From Lindgomyces ingoldianus (Eukaryota > Ascomycota > Dothideomycetes > Pleosporales > Lindgomycetaceae): 64,000 bases of DNA. Position 1 is the first letter of the stretch, and each line of letters opens with the position of its first letter. The notes under the pieces were generated by a model. It had not been told where the DNA came from, made no database searches, and worked only from the letters and a program-made list of their open reading frames with translations. Below are positions 22,914 to 33,875 of this stretch, in pieces. The position numbers were made by a program, and so were the translations under genes. Location of the stretch: positions 798,001-862,000 of the forward strand of contig NW_022985163.1 of assembly GCF_010093535.1 (NCBI RefSeq), written 5' to 3'.

Positions 22914-24045
22914 ACGTACCTAACAGGTTGGCCGGCCACACGGGTTAGCCGGCCACTTTTGCCAAGCCCCCACTAAAACTACCCTATTCTCTCGCAAAAC
23001 AGCCTACTTTAGCCCTGTATAAAGTAATACAACATAAGATATTATTTAGAGTCTACTTCTACTACTTACTTACACATACGCAAGTTATGCCTAGTCTAAT
23101 TGCACTACTTATATTACCTTTAACTTAGCTTACCTCTTTTAGCGCGCACTTGCGTCTTTAGCTTCTTTCTATTACTACGCGCTCTAAACTCTTTTAGAGT
23201 AGTTAGACAAGCCTTATCTTTAACTATTAAGGTCTTTTCTGCCTAAATCTGCTTTCTTTTATGCAATCTATATTACATAGCAGCGTTATTTGCCACTTAA
23301 AGCTTTATAATCTTATAGCCTACCTTATTACATTAATGCCCTAGATAACTGTTGTCTACTTTTTATTACTTTACTATATTACCTTTAGCTGTCTTTGTCT
23401 CTCTAAAGCTGTAATAACTACTCTAGTTAATATCTAGCTTATTATAAAGCCTAACTTATTAAAGTTATACCTGTCTTTATCCTAGATACTATACTTAGCT
23501 TTTATGTTAGCTACTAGGCAAAACTAGCCCTAAATAACCTCTAGATCCTTATAAAGCGCTCTTTTATAATTATACTTATAATTAAACTTTATTATAAACT
23601 TAGGGCAGTGCTTAACTTATATACTAGTCTAGTTTAAGCTAACCTAGCCTAGATTGCACTCTACAGGTAAGGAATTAGCTATATTAGCTACAGCTATAAG
23701 CCTAGAGGGAAATCTGCGCGTAATAAGCTTAAGTATGTACTTAACAACTACCTTTTTTTTAAGCTTAGTTAGATTCCTTAATTTAGGCTAGCATTCTGCT
23801 TGTAAAGGCTGTCTAGCGCGTTAATTACTTAGTGTTATGTAAAAGACATTATAAATAGCTACAGCACGTTATAAGAAGAGTTTTAAGTCTTATTTAAGAG
23901 CCTAAAGAGCAAGCTATATCTAACGTTCTTTAGAAGATTTAATCTAGTGTTGTTGTTAAGGCATTATGTAGATAGGTAGAGTTTAGTAGGGGCTTAGCAA
24001 AAGTGGCCGGCTAACCTGTGTGGCCGGCCAACCCGTTAGGTACGT
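22914..24045 (-). mobile_element. Internally deleted Fot1-like derivative
   Basis: The 1,132-bp element has both TIRs (ACGTACCTAACAGGTTGGCC) and flanking TA, in opposite orientation to its host. The N-terminal half (right side) and the zinc-knuckle end (left side) of the transposase are joined near 23,330, so about 0.7 kb of the catalytic core is missing. It cannot encode a transposase but could have been mobilised in trans. The ends are little RIPped. Confidence 0.85.
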
Positions 24046-24877
24046 TATAATAAAGTAATAAAAAGTAGATAATAGTTATCTAAGGTATTAACATAATAAA
24101 GTAGGCTATTCTACTTTTTATTATCTTTAAGGGCTGCTATTACCTCTTTGCCTAGTATAAAAAGAAGAATCTGCCTTAGAACTAGGTTATTACAGTCTCT
24201 AAAAACAGCTAGACAATAAATAAGCTTAAGCTGCAGTAGTTAAAGCACTTTAATAAGCATATAAAAGAAAGGGTTATAGGCGCTTATTAGCTTTTTATTA
24301 TTAATAGCTATAAAAGCTATAACTTACTTAATTTCTAGTAGTACTGTAAGAAAAACAAAATTATTACTATTTATATACTTTTACACTTATTACACCTTTT
24401 ACAGCCTCTTAATATAGGTTATTTTACCCCTCTAAAAAAGGTGTATAGGCGCTAAGCTAAAGATCTTATGTATAACTAAATTACTTATATTATAAAACTT
24501 AAGTTTCTACTATGCTTTATACACGTCTATAATGTAGTAATTACTTTTAGTAATATCTAAGAAGGGTTTTAAGACGCTAGTTTAGTTCTATTTAACTTAG
24601 AATAGGTTAAAATAGCCTTTAACATCTAGTTATGTACTTTATTACTACTACTACTTATTAACAACAAGCCCTAGTAGTTATAAACCCTAAGTAATACTTT
24701 TAAATTTAAGTTGTAATTAATGCTTATAAAAGTAAAAATTTAAAAGCATGTAAATAGCTTACTAATATCTATAGTAAAGGCCTTTAAAAAAGTTTTAAAA
24801 GGGGCATTAATTATTACGCATAAGCTAGTGTTAGCGCAAAAAAAGATTATAAAGCTTTAAGTAGCAAATAAAGCTGC

Positions 24878-25157
24878 TGTCTGTACGCAGCAGCAGCGTC
24901 GCGGCCTGGATACGAACGATCGCGCACGAGCAGGATCACGTATCTATGTCACATGATGCTTGTGCGCGAACCTCTGTGCGCAAACATCTAGATATCCCCC
25001 TTTTCTTCTATACAGAGGAAAGACAAGAGTAATAGAACTAGAAACATGTTACCCTTACTTTACCTACTTTATACGCTGTGCACACTGTACACTACTCTTA
25101 CTCTTACTACTTAAGTGCTTATACTATAAGCAGCTAGCTATTAGAGCCTATTTAACA
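24878..25157 (+). repeat. 5' LTR of Copia
   Basis: The outer (left) end is almost free of RIP (GCAGCGTCGCGGCCTGG), while the inner end is heavily mutated. Confidence 0.9.
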
Positions 25158-25182
25158 CTAATTAGTAGTTAATTTAATTAAC

Positions 25183-25557
25183 TATAAATTAGTAAGAGTA
25201 ATAATAAAGTACTTACACTTTATAAAGTACTTTATTTTATTACTTATCTCTTAGAAAAAGTAACAGTAGAGTACCTACACTTTATAAAGTACTTTATTTA
25301 GTTACTTATCTTTTAGAATAGTAGATTAATTCTTTATATTATACAGTAAGCTCTGCTACTATATAAAGTAAGAAGGAGATAGTGTAAGACATACACTAAA
25401 GCTACTAAAGCTGCACAACCTAGTAGCTAGATAATAGCATATTAATCCTTTACATTATATAGCAAGCTCTGCTACTGTACAAAGTAAAAAGGAGATAGTG
25501 TAAGGTGCACACTAAAGCTATTAAAGCTGCACAACCTAGCAGCTAGATAATAGTAGT
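25183..25557. repeat. Two tandem duplications in the Copia leader
   Basis: A unit of about 66 bp containing TTTATAAAGTACTTTATTT occurs twice near 25,200-25,323. It is followed by a 117-bp unit at 25,324-25,440 and 25,441-25,557 (ATTAAT(T/C)CTTTA...AGATAATAG). They lie just after the 5' LTR in the untranslated leader region. Confidence 0.8.
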
Positions 25558-26939
25558 ACCTGCGCAATTTACTAGAAAAGCAATTAACTATACTATTATA
25601 ATAAAATCTTATTAGTAACTAACAACTCTATGTAATAACAGAAAAAATAAGAAATAATTCTTATTATATAAATAACTTATAAAGGACATAAGAATATTAG
25701 AGGCAACACTATAAAATAAGACTAGCCTAGAGTACTAGAATAATAAGATTAACATGTTAGAAGCTCTAATAAGCTTATAGACTTAATTATATATAAGTTA
25801 TATAATTACTAATCTATATATAATAACTTAAAAGGGCGCTACTTTTCTAAGTGTATATATAAAGGATTTTAAAAAATAGACACTATAAGACTTCTTAGCA
25901 CTTAGCTGCATATTTAAAAAGGAGCTTATATAAGTGCTAGAGGACAAGGGAATTACACTATAGCTAGGCACTAAAGGTACCTAAGCCTAGAAGCTGTATA
26001 ATATAGCATAAAAAAAAGTAATTGCACTAAAAAGGCTTTATACATAACTTTTATTACTATATAAAGCTCTGCATAGAAGCAGACTAAACATAATGCTGCT
26101 ATTAACACTAAACATACTAGCATTACTTACTTCTACACCTTAGCTAGCACTACACTAATTACTGTACAAACAATACATGCCACCCTACCTAACGCCTGCT
26201 CCACACCCTTAATTGTACACACCACCGCCTGCAGTAGTGTATGCACTACTAATACCACCTGCACAATCTATACTACATTACAACCTGTATAAACTTCTAC
26301 CCTAGAGGGAAACTGCTAAAGAAAAACTTCTAGTAGATAAGATTATATAATTTTAAAAAGTATAAAAAAAAATAATAACTATATAAGTTAACTATATAAC
26401 ACTTTTATAAATAAAATAAGGATTTTTATTAATTTATATTAATAGCTAAATATCTAGAAAACTTAGTATACAGACATCTTTCTAGATATCTTAGAAGGTT
26501 AGGCAAATATGCACTATATGCATAACATAGGCCCTAGAAATAACTAGAAGCATTTATATAACACTTTAAGCATTATAATAAAGGATTTTGTGTAAAGAGA
26601 AAAAGAAAAACTATAAAAGGTAAAGTTTTATATAAAAGGTAAGACTATTCTAGTAAAAAAGCAGCCTATTAAGTTTAATAGCAAAAGAATTAAGCTTACG
26701 CACAACATAGTAGTCTTTACTTAAAAAAGATAAGTAAGCTACTTTTATACAATTAACTTAAAAGACAAGAATGCTGCACAATAATATATTAAGTAATGTG
26801 TAAGAGAGGCATATATTATATCTATATGTTAACTAGAGGCAGCATTTAACCTATCTATTACTATATAAACTATAGACTCTTTATATAACAACATTAACAC
26901 ACTTAACACATAAATCTAATAGTAGATAGACAATAGTAA

Positions 26940-27480
26940 GCGCAGTCTTATCTTCCTACTATTACAGCTTAATTATGTAAAGCTGTTTATCTTTATAGAT
27001 AGATTATTTACTAATAATAAAAACCTTAGCTTATAGCTAAAATTCTTAATTATATTAAGTAATAAAAACTATACAGAGTAAAGCAACTACTTTAAAATAC
27101 TAGGTAATATTATATACTAAAATTCTACTAAGTGTAAAAAAGTAACTAAGAGTGTTCTTGCTAGTAAACTATATAAAATAGTTAAAGAGTTTAATAATGT
27201 AATTACCCTTAGTATAACTCTATAGTAAATTATATAAATGCTTAAACTACTACTAATTCTAGTAGTAATCTACATAGATTTAAGGTCTTTATATAATTAC
27301 CTTATTAAGCTAGGCACTACTAGTAAAAAGTAACTTATAATTAACATTATGTTACTTTATAAATTATATAAGAAGAAAGAAATTACTAAAATAAAGTAAA
27401 TTAATAGTAAAAATAACTTAGTAAATATATATATAAAGAAAATACTAAACTAGGCTTTTTAATTATTAGTCCTAACTAAC
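26940..27480 (+). pseudogene. Copia RNase H region of pol, broken
   Basis: Through RIP stops the plus strand reads KLFIFIDRLFTNNKNLS near 26,980, GNIIYQNSTKCKKVTKSVLASKLY near 27,105-27,175, and LRSLYNYLIKLGTTSKK near 27,280. These are typical of the Copia RNase H domain ('TKCKRVTRSVLASE', 'SLYDCLVKLGTT'). In-frame TAG/TAA codons make it non-functional. Confidence 0.85.
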
Positions 27481-28205
27481 TACCTCTCTGTCTAGATAGA
27501 AGCATCTGTAGACTAGCTAGATCTTATGCGCAAAAATGCTCTAGACTAACTAGACTAATAACACCTTTATATAAAGCCTATCTTTTTTATTTTTTTTATT
27601 ATACGCACTTATTTTTTCTTATTATAAGATTAGAAAAGAAGGATATGTAAAAAAGACAGTCTATTTATCTAGTATACAGAAAAAGAAAAAGCTACTACCC
27701 TTTACATATAGTAGTTATAATGCAGACTACAGCTCTGCTATACACATAAGGCGCAGGCATTAGCCTAAAAGTTAGCTAACATATAACACTTAATAAAAAA
27801 AAAAGCACTAGTAGTGCTACTATAATAATAAGCACATAGAGTTACTAAGACTTAACTATAACTCTAAACTAAAACTGCATAGAAGTACCCCTTATAATGC
27901 ATAACTTTTACTGCCTATAGCTGCAGATTAGTGCTAGTAGGCAAAATAATATTAATATTATAAAATAGTAAAGCTACTACATGCTACTTTTTAGCCTATC
28001 TATAATTAGTATTTTATATAAAAAGAAAGTAAAAAAGCTAAAAAATTTATATATTTATGCTAAGACACTAAATAAACTACTAATTAGTAGTAGAACTAGT
28101 TAAGAGGGTAACATAAATGCGCCCTAGGCTGCTAGACTGCATAAAGATGTTAAAGACGCCTGCACTAACAGCGCTAAAGGTAGAGGAGGAAGGCTAGAGA
28201 GATAT

Positions 28206-28248
28206 CTCTCTCTCTCTCTCTCTTTATATGTGTGTGTGTGTGTGTGTG
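28206..28248. repeat. (TC)n and (TG)n microsatellite
   Basis: About nine TC units (28,206-28,223) are followed by ten TG units (28,229-28,248), inside the Copia interior. The reading frame that spans it is an artefact of the repeat. Confidence 0.9.
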
Positions 28249-28695
28249 CAGGCAGGAGTATCTGTTACTATTAGCACTGTATAAAAAGAGAAAAGAGCTA
28301 GAGAATAGTATAGTAAGGCTTAAAAAGTAAAAAATAAAAAAAAGAAAGTAAAAAAAAAAAGAAAACCTTATTATATACACCTCTTTACACACCTGCCTAC
28401 GTAAAGATCTTACACTATTCTAGCATAAAACTCTACATAAAATAGTTTATACACTGCTAAATTACTTATAAGGTAAGTGTATAAAGGCTAGATAATAATA
28501 GCCTAAAACACTTTACACTATTTATAAAGCTATCTATATAGCATAACTAGCCTATCTTAATGTACAGCATTACTAAGGCAAGTCCTAATAAATAAGGTAG
28601 AGTAAAGGTAGAATATAATTAGATAAACTTATATAAATAAAAAAAAAGTAACATGTACAGAAAGTAACTCTTTAAACAAAAAGAAAAGTTACTAG

Positions 28696-28975
28696 TGTCT
28701 GTACGCAGCAGCAGTGTTACAGCCTAGATATAAACAATTGCGCACAAGCAGAATTACATATCTATGTTACATAATACTTGTGCGTAAACCTTTGTGCGTA
28801 AACATCTAAATATCCCCCTTTTTCTTTGTATAAAGGAAAGACAAGAGCAATAAAACTAGAAACATGTTGCCCTCACCTTACCTACCTTGTACGCTGTGCA
28901 CACTGTACACCACTCTTACTCTTGCTACTTAAGTGCTTATACCATAAGCAGCTAGCTGTCAGAGCCCATTCAACA
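28696..28975 (+). repeat. 3' LTR of Copia
   Basis: 280 bp. Its inner left end is RIPped and its outer right end (GTCAGAGCCCATTCAACA) is clean, the mirror image of the 5' LTR. Confidence 0.9.
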
Positions 28976-30020
28976 GCTGCTACATAACATAGATTGCATA
29001 AAAGAAAGCAGATTTAGGCAAAAAAGACCTTAATAGTTAAGAATAGAGCTTGTTTAACTGCTTTAAAGGAGTTTAAAGCGTGTAGTAATAAAAAAAAGCT
29101 AAAAACACAGGTGCGCGCTAAAGAAGGTAAGCTAAGTTAAAAGTAATGCAGGCAGTGTAATTAGACTAGGCATAACTTATATACATGTAAGAAAGTAGCA
29201 GAAGTAGACTCTAAATAATATCTTGTGTTGTATTACTTTATATAGGGCTAAAGTAGGCTGTTTTGCGCTAGAATAGAGTGGTTTTAGTGGGGGCTTAGCA
29301 AAAGTGGCCGGCCAACCTGTTAGGTACGTTATAGAATTGTTATACTACTCTTTTTTTTATAAGCTAATAGTTTTTATTTATAGTATATAGAAAATATTTA
29401 AAACTAATTTAAAACTAATTTAAAACTAATTTAGATAAAATATAATAAGTATAATTATCTTAACTAAAATTTTCTATTACTAAGAAATAAACTAAAAACT
29501 TAATACTAATATAATGCCTTTGTTATAATGTTTTTATTTAGTAGTAACTAGTAGTGTAGTTATTATTAATATAGTAAATTTATTATTTATAGTAATAAGT
29601 GTTTACTTACTTTACTTATATAGTTTAGTTAATGTTGTTAGTTTTTTTTTTAGCTATTCTTTAAATCTTTACTATATAAGTATTATTATACACTTAACAT
29701 TCTATAGCTTAGTCTGCTAACTAATTATAGTATTAAAAAAATTACTATGCTGCTCTGCCTCTCTTTTAGAGCCTTTTTAGAAGTGTTTTAAGTTATCTAC
29801 TTTTAAGCTGCCTACACTCTTACTTATAGCCTTTAAGTTAAGTTTTTTTATTAGTTCTTTAAATTAAAAAAAAATGTAAATATTACACCTTACATAATAA
29901 AAAATGTAACTTTATATAAATATAGTTTAATACTACTAGAGTATAGTTTACTAACACATGTATAAGTTTTTTTATATTATAAGAAAAAATTTCTAGTCTT
30001 TTAAAGCTATCTTAAGCTAT

Positions 30021-30609
30021 TGTTACAATCCTTGCTTCGTGGAAGCACTCGGTCAATGATATTCCTAGGGGAGCAGTAGAACGGGTGGTAGAGGCCAACA
30101 GCAGGGTGTACAGTCCTACGTAAAGGCTATTAGGCTACTAGAGAAGAGGAGAGTGACTAGATTGTAGTTTGCCCTATATGCAGCAGTATAGTGGCTAGGT
30201 TAAATAGTCCTGTTAGACAAAGTTAGAGGTATATATAGTGCAAGATATATAAATAGTATTACAGCTCTTTAAAAAGCTAAATGCTACTTAGTCTATGTAA
30301 AGAATAAACTAAATATTAAACACCTCTTCTAAAAGTTATTTAGAGTTTGTACTATATACATGTCTAAAGGGTGCTAAGCACAAGTAGAATAAGTCTATGT
30401 AAGCCTGCTAAAGAGAGCTTTACAAGCTCTCTTAGGCTTATTAGATTTGTAGCCTGTTTTTCTATTAAACAACGCACTCCTCTATTACTGCAGGTAGCTG
30501 TGCTGCTCTTGTGCTTTCTAACTAGTTTACAAGTAAGCCCTACTCTAACCTAACTAGATTATAGAGCACTACAGGTGGAGTTACGCTAGTCTAACTATAG
30601 ACTGTAACA
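30021..30609 (-). repeat. 3' LTR of Gypsy D (left)
   Basis: The outer left part is clean (TGTTACAATCCTTGCTTCGTGG) and the inner right part is RIPped. Confidence 0.9.
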
Positions 30610-30829
30610 CACTGCCCCTTCTCTCTAGCAGCGTCCTTACTGCTCTGCTTACACAACTGCGTTAGTAAAAGCTTGTTTATAAAGTTAGTGCTTACTTATA
30701 AAAAAGCTTTTTTAACATCTATCTTTTTTAAGCTAAATAGCTTATTAGTCTTATTTATTTTATTATCTTTATACTACTTTTTGCTTTAATTCTTTTTATT
30801 AAATAAAGATAAGACTCTATAGCGCTTAC

Positions 30830-31560
30830 TAGTTATTAGAGTTATTTTATGTGTTAACCTTATTATTAGATAAATGTGTTAAGTGTGTAAAAAAAAAATA
30901 GTAAGTGTAACACTTTTATCTTAGACACTATATAAGATTATTTAGAAAAAGAGAGAAAGAGGCTTCTTTAAGATGCTACTATAATAAGGACTTATAAGTA
31001 AGAGCTTAATAAAGAAATATTACATTAGGTCTAAAAAACACTAAAAGTAAAGGCTAAAGAGTGTTCTAAATAGGATTATATCTAAAAATTACTAGATCTG
31101 TTAGAGGTTTAACATGTAAAGTACTTAAAAAAAGACCTTTCTTTCTTAAATAAGATAAAAGCTTTTAAGGCTAAAGTAAAAAGCTATTTACCTTTATAGC
31201 CTTTCTTAGTAGGGACTTATCTTTAAAGGCTGCTGCTATCTAGTAATAATATAGCTATTTCTTTTAATATAAGTGCCTTATTGCCTAGCTAGTTTTTTTT
31301 TAGATAAGCTTAAAAGTACTTTTACACTAATAGCTGCGCGTTTTGTAAATTCTTAGCTAGTTTTTATATGTTTTTACTAATAAGCTACTTTTTTTATTTT
31401 ACTAAAAAAATTTTCTAGTTTTTTTAATTACTAATAATATATTTAACTTTATACTCTATTTTCTTATTCTTTTATTTTTATGTAGATAGGGGAATTTCCT
31501 TAAACACTTTTTCTAACTTAGAGATATAGAACTATAGGTGTACCTTTATGTGTAGGGGAA
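30830..31560 (+). pseudogene. Plus-strand coiled-coil relic in Gypsy D
   Basis: At the same place as in Gypsy B, antisense to pol and next to the 3' LTR, the plus strand reads DKCVKCVKKK near 30,870. A charged EKEREEA-type stretch and VLKKRPFFLK follow, with many stops. The order and the DK-C-V-x-C-V motif match the family B relic at 14,137. Only weak coding signal is left after RIP. Confidence 0.4.
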
Positions 31561-31563
31561 GCT

Positions 31564-33875
31564 TAGGGTTGCTACTTTTATAGTAATTACTATTTTAGAA
31601 TAGTAATTACTATTTTTTTAAAAAGTCTATAACAGCTTAATTACATTAGCTAATATTCTAAAAACCTAAACTTAGATAACGTACTTCATAGGCAAGTTGC
31701 TCACACACCCGAGTCGCTTACTTTTGCCAAGACCCCACCCTAACAAACTCTATTATGGCCTATAACAACCTGCTCTAGCACTATATAGTACAGTACAGCC
31801 TAGAATATTATTTAGATACTACTTCTACTTCTTGCTTACATGTTTGCGCGTTATGCCTAGTCTAATTACACTGTCTACAGCACCTTTAGAATAGCTTACC
31901 TACTTTAGCTTACACTTGCTTCTTTACCTTTTTTCTATTACTACGCGCTTTAAACTCTTTTAAAGCTGTTAAGTGTAAGCTTTTTTAAATTATTAAGGTT
32001 TTTTCTACCTTAATTTACTTTTTTTTATATAATTTATGTTACATAGTAGCTTTATTAGCTGCTTAAAGCTTAGTAATTTTCTATTACACTAATACTAGCT
32101 TATACATAATTATTACTACTCTTTTTAAACCCTTTTTAAATACTTTAACTATAAAAGTTAGTAAACTATTTATATGCTTTTAAATTTTTATTTTTATAAG
32201 CATTAATTATAACCTAAGTTTTAAAGTATTACATAAGGTTTATAACTGCTAGGGCTTATTATATATAAGTAGTAGTAGTAATAGAGTGCGCAACTTTATA
32301 TTAAGGCTTATTATAACTTATTATAAGTTAAAAGAAACTAATTTAGTACTTTAAAACTTTTTTTAGATATTACTAAAAGTAATTATAGCATTATAGGCTA
32401 CTTTAAAGTATAGTAAAAACTTTATTTTTATAATATAAGTAATTTAGTTATATATAAAGTTTTTAGCTTAGCGCTTATATACTTTTTTTTAAAGAAGTAA
32501 AACAACTTATATTAAGTAGCTATAAAAAGTATAATAAGTAAAAAAGTATATAAATAGTAATAATTTTATTATTTTTATAGTATTACTAAAAATAAAGTAA
32601 GTTATAGCTTTTATAGCTATTAATAACTAGTAGATAGTAGCTGCTAATAGTACACTTTTTTATATGCACATTAAAGTGCTTTAACTAGTCTAAACTAAGC
32701 TAATTAGTAGTCTAGCTATGCTTAGAAATTATAATAACTTAATTTTAAAGTAGATTTTTTTATACTAGTTTAAAAAGTAGTTACTACTTTAAAAAATAAT
32801 AAAAAGTAAAATAGCTTATTTTTTAGCATTAATGCTCTAGATAGCTGTTGTCTACTTCTAGTTACCTAGCTAGACTGCTTTTAGCTGTCCTTATCTCTCT
32901 AAACTTATAATAACTACTCTAGTAGATATCTAGCCTATTATAAACTTTATTTTATTAAAGTTATATATGTTATTATTCTAAATGCTATACTTAGCTTTAA
33001 TATTTTTTATAAAGTTAAACTAGCTTTAAATTACTATAAAAATTTTATAAAAAGCTTTTTTATAGTTATACTTACACTTAAACTTTACTTTAAGCTTTAA
33101 GTAATACTTAATAAATATATTAAGCTAGTTTATGCTAATATAGCCTATATTATGCTTAGCATGTAAAGAATTAGCTATATTAGCTATAGCTGCTAGCTAG
33201 AGGGGAAATCCTTACGCATCTAGCTTAAGTATGTACTAAATAATTACTTACTTTTTATTATTATTTAGCTTTTATAAGTTAGCTGTATAATTAGCTTAAG
33301 AAGGTTATTTAGCGCGTTAGTTACTTATTATTTTTTAAAAAAACTCTGTAGATAGCTGTAGTGTGTTACTTAGAAAGTGTTATGTCTTATTTAAAAGCTT
33401 AAAGTATAAGCTATATCTAATGTTTTTTTAACACGTCTAAGTAGTGTTGTTAGAAATGCATTAGTGTAGGAAAAGTAGTGTAGTAGAGTCTTAGTAAAAG
33501 TAAGCAACTTAGGTGTGTAAGCAACTCGCCTATAAAGTACGTTACTAGGTATACTAAAGTATAGATCTATAAGATTAGATTCTACTATATAAATTTGTAT
33601 CCCTAGTAATAAAGAAAAAAAGAGAAAAAAAGCAGAAATAGTAATAGTAATAGTAATTACTATTTTCCTCTTCTTTTTTCACTCTTTTTTATTTATTATA
33701 AATGTATTAAATATAATTTTTAGAATTTAAATTTATAGATTTATAGACTAGTTTACTTAGCATCTATATATTAATTTTTAGAATTATAGCTTATGTAATT
33801 AAGTAATAATAACGTTTTTAAAAACATAGTAATTACTATTTTTAAAATAGTAATTACTATAAAGTGGCAACCCTA
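31564..33875. mobile_element. hAT-like non-autonomous element (about 0.45 kb) holding a Fot-like insertion
   Basis: Ends TAGGGTTGC(T/C)ACTTT and its inverse AAGTGGCAACCCTA are flanked by an exact 8-bp duplication GGGAAGCT (31,556-31,563 and 33,876-33,883). An 8-bp TSD with C/TAGGGTTG-type ends is characteristic of hAT elements. Inside each end the palindromic AATAGTAATTACTATT recurs. Removing the Fot-like element at 31,679-33,542 leaves roughly 450 bp without coding sequence. Confidence 0.75.
31679..33542 (-). mobile_element. Fot-like family 2 transposon, complete
   Basis: The 1,864-bp element is flanked by TA. Its TIRs start ACGTACTTCATAGGC and run through GTTGCTCACACAC. The transposase is on the minus strand and shows the same domain order as Fot family 1: HTH near 33,400, DDE core near 32,400-32,900, and zinc knuckle near 31,850. 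It is heavily RIPped. It is nested in the hAT-like element. Confidence 0.85.

Larger units (their letters stand above)
24878..28975 (+). mobile_element. Ty1/Copia LTR retrotransposon, RIP-inactivated
   Basis: Two 280-bp LTRs (24,878-25,157 and 28,696-28,975; TGTCTGTACGCAGCAGC...TTYAACA) are flanked by GCTGC on both sides. A purine-rich AAAAAGAAAAG precedes the 3' LTR. The 3,538-bp interior is shorter than a complete Copia. The C-terminal RNase H region is recognisable on the plus strand; upstream pol parts could not be recognised and may be deleted. It is inserted in the Fot1-like element. Confidence 0.9.
22262..29329 (+). mobile_element. Fot1-like family 1 transposon, split by two insertions
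   Basis: TIRs ACGTACCTAACAGGTTGG... and the reverse complement at 29,329, each next to TA, mark an element of about 1,831 bp once the insertions at 22,914-24,045 and 24,878-28,975 are removed. It is inserted in the left LTR of the family A element. Its pieces (22,262-22,911, 24,048-24,877, 28,981-29,329) align in order with the element at 3,890-5,745. Its subterminal 17-bp unit is single at both ends, not double. Confidence 0.88.

Noticed and set aside
24960..25172. 70-codon frame near 25 kb
   Set aside because: It falls within the 5' LTR of the Copia element.
30371..30553. Open frame in the LTR of Gypsy D, with a parallel one at 40,149-40,385
   Set aside because: It lies inside an LTR, is short, and a frame exists on both strands of the cleaner copy.
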